Positions 27,066-39,843 of a stretch of 64,000 nt of DNA are shown piece after piece. The stretch's first letter is position 1; every line of letters begins with the position of its first letter. A program made the translations under genes and the position numbers. Source of the stretch: Amia ocellicauda. Lineage: Eukaryota; Chordata; Actinopteri; Amiiformes; Amiidae. The notes beneath the pieces were generated by a model, which was not told where the DNA came from, ran no database searches, and saw nothing but the letters and a program-made list of their open reading frames with translations. The stretch lies in NCBI RefSeq assembly GCF_036373705.1, contig NC_089868.1:15482520-15546519 (forward strand), in the 5' to 3' direction.

Positions 27066-27070
<5 letters not shown>

Positions 27071-29369
27071 ATTATTATTAATATTGAATGAATTGGTTGA
27101 TTGGTTGTGTGTTTGTACTTGTTTAAAATAATGTACCTACAAAACTTGCCTGCTATATTCTGACCTTCATGGTTTTGGGAGGTTGATCAGTGAGGTATAT
27201 TCACTGAAGTGTGATTTAAACTCCAGACCTCGTGAACTGGAGGCAAAAGTATTTCTGCTCAGTCACTGACATTTATTTACTTATTTTTCTTGTCAGTGCT
27301 GTTCATCTTTGCAGAGCTAGTAAGCTTGCAGCAAGTTAATGGACAGAACTACATTCTGCAGGCATTTTTCTCCAAGAAGAACACAATAAATCCTAAACCC
27401 TTCTCTAAAAGACACATTTTCTCTGACTGTATAATATTAGCTGATGTCAGTTCTTACTCAAATATAATTTTTACTGCTATTCATTGTCACTAAAAAGCAA
27501 AGGTGAAGGTGAGTTTGACGTAATGTCCTTGAAATAAGATTTTCTTTGTGGCCGGATTTCTGAGGCACTTCACATTCCCGACAAACTCATTTTCTGTGCA
27601 AGGCAAGGCTGAATCGTTTCTTCTGCTTTTGAACTTTCCACATAGACACGTACACTGGAGCCGCCACTGTCCTTCAGCCTCATTTTCACAACATATTGTG
27701 GAGAGGAAGTATTTTGAACGAAAAACTGATTCCAATTGTTAATACCACTTTGTGCAAAGGCTGCACATTGAACCATGGAAAACCAGACCTGTTAATCACT
27801 GTCATTCTGCGTGATTCACAAAGCAACTCACTGATTTTATTGTTGGCACCCATTTTCTTCACGAAGGGCATCGAGACCCTTGATCTAAGCTTTGATAAAA
27901 AAAATGATCAACACCGATTGGTTTGCTTTGTATAATGCTGTGCAATAACTCAATGTTAAAGCCACAATGTAATGCATTATTGTTGCACTTCTTTTCAGTA
28001 AAATTGTCCTTGTTCATTCTGACCATCGTCCAGTGTTTCTGTTATAACCCCAGACCCCAAACTGTTTACCCACAACTATCTCTCACCCCTCTCTCTCTCT
28101 CTTAAATTCAAAATCAAGGGGGGCTGAACAGAAATGGTTTAATATCTTCTTTTAGATTCTTAAGTTTATTTTGACAAAATTAATAAAACAATTTGCATAA
28201 GATGTGCGGATAGTTCCTTCCAAAGGTGTGTCTGGAATTGTGTAATTTTAAAATGAGGTCTTTAATCTTTGCCATTTGTCTGCTTGTTTATGACTCACAT
28301 TATTACATAAGTAGGTGAGTGGAAATACACTGAAACATTGGCCAAATCCTTCTTTGGATGCCTAAATGTTCTGGCAGTGACAAAGTCTGTGGAAAAAGAG
28401 GTTATATTTCTCCTCTCATTGTCAACTATTAACTCAATATTTAATCTAATCTGAAAAGGTAAATTTTTTACTGACTCATAGTTTTCTTTGAGGGATTGTG
28501 TCCACAGAAATATGTGTGGATGTACAATAAGTGCTGTCTAAAATGACGATAGGGAGAAGGGCCAGAATGAGACTGGAGGAAAGCTGACAAGCCAAGCTCT
28601 TCCTCCTGAGAAGTGGGTTACAGATCTCTCGCTAGAGTGCTTGTTTTCCAGCTGAGTGGAAATGTGGCAGTGCCAGGGAAAACACTGAGTTATTTAAGGA
28701 CTTGTTGGGTTATAGGTGAACTCACTGATGGGCTAAAAAAAAAAGCATCTGCTTTAACTCACTTCCTCTCTTAGGGCTCTCTAAGAAGTCATTATCTTTA
28801 ACAAGAAGTTATCGACTGTTTTAAGGAGTTGCAGTCTGTTTTAGCGAGGAATCACGGGTTCCCTAAATTGGAAGTTGATTGCTTGAACTTTCTTTTGGAG
28901 ATGATATCTGGTGTGTCCGATGAGGGCCTGTGAGAAAAACATAAATCAAGCCATATTGGATTAACATTATGAAACATTTACATTCTTTGTACAACTGAAA
29001 TACAATACAATGCTGTTCATACACAGACATGTATCCTGGCTAGTATAAATATCAATATATATTTTAAAATATAAATATAGAAACAGAATATGCATTTAAT
29101 GGTTTGAAAGTAAAAAAAAAACAAAAAAAAAACAAACGTGTAAATATAATAAGCAAAAACAATACAGAAAATATATTAAGATATCATGCAATGTAAACAC
29201 ATGTAACATTTTGAATCTTTATCATTCATTTGAAATGCTAAATCAGGCTTATTTCATGAGGACCGATATTTTGTATTTATGTTTTCAGAATAAAACCAAA
29301 GCTTTTTTTTCAGCCATCAAAAATGGATTAGGCGTAAAAGCATTAATGTGTAGAAAGCAATAACATTGT

Positions 29370-29476
29370 TTACATGCTGTTGTAAAGATCCTCATTGGCC
29401 GAGTCACTGCGTGTTTGCATTAGCGAGCGTGTATAGTTCCTTTTAGCAGCAGGCTGGGCGCTGTACCGTTTTTTTT
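29370..29476 (-). CDS. kncn: KNCN exon 4 (proposed terminal coding exon)
   Basis: The acceptor attgtcctccccag precedes an A8 tract; the incoming phase-1 base completes Glu. The frame then reads [14 protein letters not shown] and [20 protein letters not shown] to a TAA at 29372-29370. It is basic at first and ends in a Ser/Asp/Glu-rich C-terminus. Phase and total length fit kinocilin. The resemblance to the mammalian tail is weak, so another downstream exon remains possible. Confidence 0.65.
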
Positions 29477-30129
29477 CTGGGGAGGACAATGAATGGCGGC
29501 ATGACTGAGAGAGGAGTTTTCGTAACCACGGCAACAAATGGGAAAGCTGTTGAATGGGCAGCTTTGACAAACAGTGTAGGAAAGCAGCCTGAAACTAGCT
29601 TTAAAGGGGAGAGCAATTCCCTTTGCAAGTCACCTTTGTCTTTAATGACTCGCAGACTTCCAGTGTGCGGTGATTGTCTAATAAAAGGAGCAAGAGCTAT
29701 GGTAATTAGATATTTGTCTCTAATATTTCCCTTTACTAGAAATTGCAGTGTGAAAGTCATCGGGCCTTTATTTCTCTATTGTTTCCTCTTGATGTGCTGC
29801 AGATAGCACTTTCCTTCTCTTTAGTGCTTCGTTCTCTCTTTTTTCCTCCTCCTCAATATGAAGTGTGAGGAGCAATTTAACAGCTGCTCCCAGATTAACA
29901 GCCGTCTTGTTTATGGTGTTTTGTTCAGTGTTGTAAATTCCCTTTTTTCAAGCTTGTTTTAGTACCATTCAGTTTGACCCATATGGTTCACGATTGTTGT
30001 TATCAAAGAGAATTATAACATGTTTTGACGTGTTTTGCACAGCACAGATAACGTCCAGAATAAACAGATTGTTTTCAAAGAGTGGAAATTGGTGCCTAAG
30101 CTTGATTAAAAAAAATAATAATAATAAAA

Positions 30130-30176
<47 letters not shown>

Positions 30177-33100
30177 GCTGTTTTGTTGAAAGGCAGTTTC
30201 AATCTATTATTTTCAGCTTTATCAATCAAGAGCTTTGAGAATTTACTTTTAATTTGTTACTTTGGAGTAACCTTGTGAATTTTGGCATGGGCTTGTTGTT
30301 CATCTTTTCTTCAATGCTTTTTTCACTGTGAGTCTTTAAGCATCATGAGTCCCAGATGACGCCGGCAGCACGAACCCATTACAACTCATTTACGATCAGT
30401 ACTCGGCTCTGTTTCGGAGGTGAAATTATGCACACTGTTGCTTGTCAGTACACACCAGGCCTCTCTCCAGAAAAGCCTGAATTATCCAACATGTCAGGCA
30501 GGGCGGAAGAGAAGGCACATATGCTAATGTACCAGCACACTGTACTGATCGCTTCTGTCAGCCGTGTGATAGATGGTGAGAAAGAGAACGTGGGCCCCGT
30601 GACCTTGTAAACAGTGCGCTCAGAGCTCAGCTGTAAGTGGAGGTCACAGGGATGATGCCATGAGAGACGGACTGCGTGTCCTGCACTGCCAGCCATGTTT
30701 GAAATGGAGGATAATGTGAACTGAAGCAGCTGTTCCCGGGAAGATGAAAAGACTGAGCAGGGAAGAGCCCGGCGATCAGACCAGGCCAACCTTTGTGTGC
30801 TTTATTACATTTTTATGATCTTATTGCAGTCAGGGGCAAACAGCTGGGATTTGTTCTGTGCATCTGGCATGTCATACATTAGTCTGCCGTATGTAATGTA
30901 TTTCCACTTTCAAGATATAACTGGTTAAGCAAACTCAGTGACTTCCGTGAAAATACATTTTGATTTCTATTGTAAGCGGTTTGTTCACTGTCCATCCAAA
31001 ATCCATCCCCCTGGATTTAGGGACGTCTGTTGGTGTCGGTATGAGGGAAGTGATTTGGAGAGAGAAAGTTTCCCGAAAGCGTGTGGCACTTGCTGTCAAC
31101 TTTCCACAAAGCCTGGTTGACACGGGCCTTTAAATGCTGGGACAACTGATCCAAACCCATTACGACCATCATGTTTTCTGCTCTCATATCCAATTATCTT
31201 CACTCTGCCAGACAGCTTTTACTTGGTCCCCCCACAGCTTAATTCTGTATACATTCTGCTTTAGTTTATCAAGGCTGTTATAGTCTGAATAGATGGTTTT
31301 GATTTCAATTTAAACTGTAAATGCATTTTGGGTTTAGAATAAGTATGCTAGGTATTTCATGAATTGCAGTGTAAAAAGCCCATTTTCATCTGCCACTCAT
31401 AGAGACTGTGACCGGCCGTGGTTGGCAGAAGGGTCTCCGAGGGTCTCATCTTGTCATGAGCCAGAGAGTTTATTTCTTGTCTGAGTGGGGAATCCCATTT
31501 CTGTCACAGTTTTTCTGTATTTCCTGCGGTTATAACATCACAAAAAGAGAAAAGTGTTTTATGAAATTGACAGAAAAAATGACTGGAGAATAAATCCATT
31601 TGTATCTTCCTTTAAGGAATAATAATTTTGAAATAATGGTATGTTTCAGCTGGTCTGTATTATTGTTACCCTTTTCAAAGCATTATGACCTGACTAAGAT
31701 GAAACAGCTGTTTGATCTCATTGCAGCTTAGCCAATGCCATAAATAGGTGTAAAAAAACCTGTCAGTTTTCCTCACAGTCCATTGCAATTTATCTGATGC
31801 CACCCTATGTTAGTGTGAATAAAACACATGATTGTTTTCGTGCTGAAATACAGTCTGCAGTATGTGTCTTAGCATTAGGATATTTGTTTGATTTCTTTAT
31901 ACCAAGAGTTTATCCAGTAGCACCTTATATGTACATTTGTGTGACCCCAGTCTTCTGTTTAGCAGGAGCACAGAAATAGCTGAGAACAAGAAGCACTTGA
32001 AATGGTTGTCTTCTTGGCTTTCAAGCTCTTGCATAAGGTCTGACAGGTGTGAATTCAAGTCAGAGCTGAGAGATGTTGACCTGGGATGTCAGAGGTTACT
32101 GGGATTAGAGAGGAGCTACTAGGAAGATCTGAAGCCTCACCCTTCCTCTGGTGATAAGTCGGCAGCCTGTGGGTCTTGGAACACCCCCATCCTGCTCTTC
32201 GAAAGCTCCTGATTCAGATGGCCTTGAGTTGCTTAGCAAAAAGAACAACAAATAAATAAATAATACAGAGGAATCACACAATATGTTCTCCCAGCACTTG
32301 TTTCTGTGCCGGTGCACTTCAAAATCAAATGCTTTTTGGAGAACTGTGATAAATACCTATTTGGCATTTGGTTTTGTGATCTGTGTTTTGTTCCACGTGA
32401 ATAACTTCTATAATAGGGCTGAACACAAATCTTTTTTTATTTACAAGAAAGAAAAACTGGGGACTTATAAGGCATTAGATTAGTTACATACAGTGAGGGA
32501 AAAAAGTATTTGATCCCCTGCTGATTTTGTACGTTTGCCCACTGACAAAGAAATGATCAGTCTATAATTTTAATGGTAGGTGTATTTTAACAGTGAGAGA
32601 CAGAATAACAACAAAAAAATCCAGAAAAACGCATTTCAAAAAATTTATAAATTGATTTGCATGTTAATGAGGGAAATAAGTATTTGATCCCCTATCAATC
32701 AGCAAGATTTCTGGCTCCCAGGTGTCTTTTATACAGGTAACGAGCTGAGATTAGGAGCACTCTCTTAAAGGGATCTCAGCTCGTTACCTGTATAAAAGAC
32801 ACCTGTCCACAGAAGCAATCAATCAATCAGATTCCAAACTCTCCACCATGGCCAAGACCAAAGAGCTGTCCAAGGATGTCAGGGACAAGATTGTAGACCT
32901 ACACAAGGCTGGAATGGGCTACAAGACCATCGCCAAGCAGCTTGGTGAGAAGGTGACAACAGTTGGTGCGATTATTCGCAAATGGAAGAAACACAAAATA
33001 ACTGTCAGTCTCCCTCGGTCTGGGGCTCCATGCAAGATCTCACCTCGTGGAGTTTCAATGATCATGAGAACGGTGAGGAATCAGCCCAGAACTACATGGG

Positions 33101-36100
33101 AGGATCTTGTTAATGATCTCAAGGCAGCTGGGACCATAGTCACCAAGAAAACAATTGGTAACACACTACGCCGTGAAGGACTGAAATCCTGCAGCGCCCG
33201 CAAGGTCCCCCTGCTCAAGAAAGCACATGTACAGGCCCGTCTGAAGTTTGCCAATGAACATCTGAATGATTCAGAGAACTGGGTGAAAGTGTTGTGGTCA
33301 GATGAGACCAAAATCGAGCTCTTTGGCATCAACTCAACTCGCCGTGTTTGGAGGAGGAGGAATGACCCCAAGAACACCATCCCCACCGTCAAACATGGAG
33401 GTGGAAACATTATGCTTTGGGGGTGTTTTTCTGCTAAGGGGACAGGACAACTGCACCACATCAAAGGGACGATGGACGGGGCCATGTACCGTCAAATCTT
33501 GGGTGAGAACCTCCTTCCCTCAGCCAGGGCATTGAAAATGGGTCCTGGATGGGTATTCCAGCATGACAATGACCCAAAACACACAGCCAAGGCAACAAAG
33601 GAGTGGCTCAAGAAGAAGCACATTAAGGTCCTGGAGTGGCCTACCAGTGTCCAGACCTTAATCCCATAGAAAATCTGTGGAGGGAGCTGAAGGTTCGAGT
33701 TGCCAAACGTCAGCCTCGAAGCCTTAATGACTTGGAGAGGATCTGCAAAGAGGAGTGGGACAAAATCCCTCCTGAGATGTGTGCAAACCTGGTGGCCAAC
33801 TACAAGAAACGTCTGACCTCTGTGATTGCCAACAAGGGTTTTGCCACCAAGTACTAAGTCGAAGGGGTCAAATACTTATTTCCCTCATTAACATGCAAAT
33901 CAATGTATAACTTTTTTGAAATGCGTTTTGTTGTTATTCTGTCTCTCACTGTTAAAATACACCTACCATTAAAATTATAGACTGATCATTTCTTTGTCAG
34001 TGGGCAAACGTACAAAATCAGCAGGGGATCAAATACTTTTTCCCCCCACTGTAACTTTAAATATGTGCATCAACCCCAATAGGTTTAAAATATATATTAG
34101 TGCAGCCTCACTTACGGTTTCCTTTTAATGGGAAATATATATGCTGTTAGTGAAACAGGACACACTGTGGGAATAGGCAATGGCTCTATTTTCAGATGTT
34201 TTAGCTGGAGATCCACATACTTATTAAAATTACATTAAAGTGTCTCTTGGGAATTGCAGAAGCTTAGTAATATAAAAGTATGATGCATTCTTAATTAGCA
34301 GAGCCTCCAGGCAGCTGACTGGAAATATGGAAATATATTTAAATACAAAGAAACCAAAATAATCCAAATGTAATTTGGAGCCAACATGGCTGGTAAAGGC
34401 TGATGAGAAATCAGTTGTTGGGGGTGATGGGAAAGCTGTTAATAATTGCAGGGGAATAATAGCCTGACTGATCATAAGCTTGAGTAAACACTTGAGCATT
34501 CATTTCACTTCCCCCTATTTCATGTCGGCCTCTGGGAGTTTGTGTCCAAAGGAAAAGAAAAGTGTAAAGGCTGATAAAGTGAAAACTCTGCTATGAGAAA
34601 GCAAGTGTATTAAGCAGTTTAGAGTACACAATTGAGTCATAAACACATAATAACCAAGCATTAATACTTAATTTTGTTGATTAATATTAGTAGATGCCAG
34701 TTTTTCCCGTTTCAGCCATGGTTCAATTAGGGTCGTCTAAACAACACGGTCACTTCACAAGGAAAGGATTCATGTCAGTGCTGACTTGTTTCATTATAGG
34801 TGCACGTCAAGACAACTGAATGGATACTGTCAGACATTAGAGACTCAATCATAGTGTCTTTCCCAGGGCGTGCCAGTGGGAGGCTGGAGATATTTACATG
34901 CACTTAATTTGAAGATTACAAGGCGAGAGAGTCGCTTTGGCTCTCTGGAGCTGCTCCTAGACCCTTCAGTCTTCTTCTAGAAAGTCTCCATTTTGCCTCT
35001 GCCAAGCAGTTTTCTAAACAAGTTCAGTTGATATTAGAGGAACTCAACTGACTGACTACAGGACTTTAATTTGATCTGCTCAGTCTGTCGCAGACTTAAT
35101 TATCACTCATTGTTCACTCTCCCTCAGTGATTATGAAGTTTGTCACTTGAGCAAGAAAGCATTACGGCGCTTCAACTGAGCTGGGATGAATCGAGAGCGA
35201 CAAGAAGCAGCAAATTACGCAATCAGCCGGAGCCGGAGACCAAACTGTCTGACTGGCTGCAGGGCACAGAAACTACTGCTCCCACACAGCTACGTCTGGG
35301 GTTACAGAGTAGCAGAAACCGGAAGAGATATAACACTGGAGATTAGTGTATACAAATATTTATACATTATTTATGAGAATGAATATATGTACAGAGTATT
35401 AACATTTTGAATAACCTGACAGTAATTGGCCTATTTGAATGATTAAGTGACATGTATTAACACAAGATCAGTTGTTCTCACATGTTAAGTTAATAATTCA
35501 GTGCTAAAAGCTTCGTTACTATACATTTATACACTGCTTTTAGTTTGCCTAGCTAAAGTTCCCAGTCCCTCATGGAAAGCATTAATATTCTGTGAGAAAA
35601 GTCGATATTTTGTTCTATAGGGAAACTTGATTCAGCTTACAGAAGTTGACTTCAATATCATTAATTTTACTGCATGTTTAAGATATTCCAGACATCAGAT
35701 AAGACTTTATTACCCCTAAAGATTGCTGTCATAAAGATGTATACGTGTTTGTTCTTATCAAGAATGTAGGAATAATCCAAGATAAGATTTTCAACGTTTG
35801 CATCAAATAATTCAGGCACACGATGTCATGGAACTCACATACGTAATTAATAAATCATAAAAAGAAAAAATATTTTTTAATATATATCTGTCAAGGTGAT
35901 TTCTTTTGTTTCTCTTTTTTGGCAGAAGAATTCAAATAATTAAAACCTTCCAATAAATAAGTCTGGTGTTTTGGCAGTTGAAAGAATGGCATGCTAGTTC
36001 TATAACTGGCCTTTATAATGACTTACATTTCATCCACTAACATTCAACTCCCCTTTGATTTCTTTATAACTTTTATGGTAAATGTTTATCTGCTCATTAA

Positions 36101-38119
36101 TCTCTCTCTCTTTGGCTCTCTTTCATTACCTGAAGCTACCCAGCAGTGTTGGGCATAATTGTGTGAAATGTCCTGTAATGATTTGGCAGCGTCTCTCCCT
36201 ATGTATGCTAATTGGATTCGATTTTCAATAACATCCTGGCGTTAGTTGGGAGGTTTCAATATATCTTTATTAAATTTCATTCTAATAAAGCATGGTTTTG
36301 AATTCTACTTATCCTTGCTGAATGATTCATTTGACACTGCAAACTTGTATATTCTGGGACAGCAGACAGTCATTTTACCTCATGGTCTAAGATCCTGACA
36401 TTCACAATCAATTGTGTTGCACACAGTGGACAAAAAATGACCAAAACGCTGCTATTCAGACAAGATTTACAAAGTGATCGTGAGGTTGTGTGACACGAGC
36501 GAAAAGACTAGATCATACCATAGTAAACTGCTTTGACTTTCGACTTACAGGGCCCTGAGAGACAGGTTGGTGTGGTATGCATTACTTTCAGACAGATCCA
36601 CTTACCTTCTCGTTGGAATGTCTCGGCAGGTTGCTGGATGTTGTTGGGTGCTGGATGAATTCGGAAGTTCCCTGTAGGAAAAACAAAATATATACAGTAG
36701 GTCTCAGCAATTAGGTGGGATCACGTCAAGAATTTAAATGGAGCTTTACAGGTAACTGACAACTTCCTTAAAGCGATATGACTGAATATAAATTGATGCA
36801 TGAATAGAGATGACATACAGTGTTTTTATCTACCAAAAGGGTGGTTTTCCTAAGCAAACTCAAATATAAGTTATTTGGAGGGATGGGAAGTATTCAGTTT
36901 TTGAGGGGTGATGCTCTATAGCTAAAGTTATCGTTTCTGAAGAGGAAAATGTATACATCGAGTATATTTGAATGACTGAATGATAATCAGGTATTTGTTC
37001 TGTGTGTTATAGAATGTGAAATATGGGGTATAAATGGAAAATAAATTGTAACACAAATGTTGCAGCATGAAAGTAAAAATGTTTGTATCAGGACTGTGTT
37101 GTTCTGATGCCTGGGTGCACAGGGAGAAGGGGTCCAGTTCAAGCCCCTGTGGGACGGCTGGTGCTGTGAATTGGAGTGCCTCTGGTCTGCTGTGGTGCGT
37201 TGGGCTCATTAACGCCTTCATTGAAATTCAGGCGCGATCGCTGGGGAGCGCCGGCTCTTGTAATTAGCCTTGCGGTGGTCATTCTGGGATATGCAAACGG
37301 GCGGCATTAATTGAAACATGAAACGGGAATGAGAGCCACCTCCTGGGATTTCAGTGCTTCCTCGCTAAGAGAGTGTGAAGATGTGTATCTTTTGATTAAA
37401 AATGCATGCAAGAAAATTGTGTAGCATAGGGAAGAGAAATGTGAGAGTATCCGTCAAAATAATGAGTAATCATCATCAGTGCACTATGGGCAATAAGCTC
37501 TTCAAGGCACCCTTATCCAGAGCAACTTATAGTTTACACAGTAAGCATTACAAAAGTAATACAGTCAATACAAAATACTATTTAAGCATTACAAAGGTGA
37601 ATACAATTAATACAAAATGTAATTAGCAAACATCCTAATTTAATGAGGTAACACATGCAGACATAAGATAGTAAAGTCCAAGGTATGAGCTAAAGGGAAA
37701 AGCACAGTAAAACAATAGAAGGTCCGACAATAGTTGTATGTCTATGTTGTATAATAGCTACAGAATGGATCAAATATGTATTCTCAGGCGATACTGCAGC
37801 TGAGTGAGTCTTAAGAACCATGTACAATGAGCACAAGCCCCTCAGATCTTTAGAGAAGACTTGAGTCCCATTACTCAAATTATCCCAACACACTATCAAG
37901 CAGATTTCTGAAGGATCTGAGTGGGTAAAGTAAAGACAAATCTGGGTCAAGATAAAAGTGCTCAGATGGGGCATAAAGGGAAGGTACAATGTAATATAAT
38001 CTTATAGTAATTGCTTATATTCCCTGTAATAATTATTCAAATATGTATAGTAATGTCTGCCATACAGAACAATGTTTTTCTTATCTTTATTGAGTAGATT
38101 TATTTGTTTGTTTATTATG

Positions 38120-38195
<76 letters not shown>

Positions 38196-39806
38196 ATTTC
38201 ATTTCAAATCAGATGTATCAAATCTTCTGTCCATGCTGGATTTAATAAAACTTCTTGGTTTAAGTTAAACTAAGACAAACACTATTAAGAACCGGAATTC
38301 ATAATTGCTTGGGGGGTCGCAGTTTTGATTTGTCTGTCTCTAATGACGCGGACCAAGAGAGCATGTGGATTGTATGGGCAATATATGAAGAAAAGCCCCA
38401 ACCTTGCCAATGTGCAAATAAAAACAACACAAAAGGCTGCCAAAAGTGCACACATAGTTAATCCAATATTGTATAATGAATTGATTTATTCACTCATTGC
38501 AGGTTTCATCTGAATACTTACTATTATTTCTACAGAGGGGATTACAGGGAAATTTGATTGTTCTATTGTACTTCACAATAAGCTACAAAGCCCCAATGTA
38601 TGTCTCTTCAGCACTGCTAGTTTGCATATTAATAATGAGCCTTTTTATATGGAGTCTTGGGTATGTAAATAAACTTTCAGGAAAGCATTTTAAACCATAT
38701 TATTAAGCTTTTTCTGAGCTGTATTTAAAGGCATGACATTGTAGTATAACTTGGATGCCAGGGCTAAACTTTAATATTTTTAATATAATATACTTGCCAA
38801 AGATGTTTGAACAGTTTTTAACATTGCATGATCACTGATATTTCTTAATAGACTGCCAGAAACCAGAAAACTCAGGAGAGTTTGTGCAGTGAATTCATCT
38901 ATCCTGTTATTCTCTTTGTGAGTTTGTGTGAGTGCCCTTGGTTTACAATACTGTACATCATCTACAACAGTTACAAAATGAAATGAACATACATAAATGT
39001 ACACATATTCTATTTCATTATCCCCATTTGTATCTGTGCGGGAAGAACATAAACTGATTCTGGGTTTATGCTGAAGAGAGTCTAAAACACCAGGATGAAT
39101 ATCTAATGACTCCCTCCAGAAATGCTCAGAATTAAATGTTTCTGCAGATATATTATAGTTGCTATGGAAACTGACTCAGATTTGCAGATGAAAGACAGGA
39201 CAGTCTTCCCGGGAGGACCAGGTTTGTCGATGGTTTCTCTGAGGGTTTCTCTGGGGTTTGCAGGAAGGATCACCCCCCGACTATAACCATGCCATTCTGG
39301 GAGTGGTCTTGCCCTGTCGCCTCTAGTGTTTCCAGAAAGCTTCCTCTTAGTCATTAGCCACACACTTATTTAACATTTTCAGCCATGCTGGATCTCTCAT
39401 ATGGATTACTGAGATGAACATAACATAGATCAAAGCCGTTTTGCAGTTATTTCTTTAAAAGGGGTTCTTAAATTGTTTCAGACAGATGGGACCTGGAACA
39501 GAGAGTTGTCACAATCTGAACAACTCCCCAGCGATGTGGTTGAAGTTATTAATGGACACCAAACAAGCACAATGGGTTGAATGGCCTCCTCTCGTTTGTA
39601 AACTTTCTTATGTTCTTCTTCTTATGAATATTCTCCAGTGCACAAGTAATACGAGTTATATTACACTGGGTTAGACCTGCCTTAAGTTATGGTGGCAATG
39701 TCTTTTACCACTTCAGACTCTAGAGGAATGGAGCGGTTAGTATTAAAGTCACTTGGACTGACCATTAACCTGGAAAGCCATAAGCCTACAAGAGGGAATG
39801 GACAGA

Positions 39807-39843
<37 letters not shown>

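Larger units (their letters stand above)
18461..29369. other. TMEM275-KNCN spacer
   Basis: No coding exon recognised. It holds a dispersed-repeat fragment (18990), three large microsatellites, the minisatellite/hAT nest at 25.1-25.5 kb and candidate conserved patches. Frames at 22.2-22.8 kb and 24.2-24.6 kb lack domains. Confidence 0.5.
32491..34051 (+). mobile_element. Tc1/mariner (Tc1-like) DNA transposon, nearly intact, IR/DR type
   Basis: 1,561 bp bounded by TA dinucleotides (32489-32490 and 34052-34053). The ends begin CAGTG(A/G)GGG and form terminal inverted repeats of about 190-205 bp that are almost identical apart from a small indel. Each end holds an outer and an inner copy of AGTATTTGATCCCC (left: about 32504 and 32681), the IR/DR arrangement also seen in Sleeping Beauty-type elements. 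It sits in KNCN intron 3, in the opposite orientation to the gene. High identity between the two ends suggests a fairly young insertion. Confidence 0.95.

Noticed and set aside
33081..33485. 134-codon minus frame in the Tc1 element
   Set aside because: Antisense shadow of the transposase.
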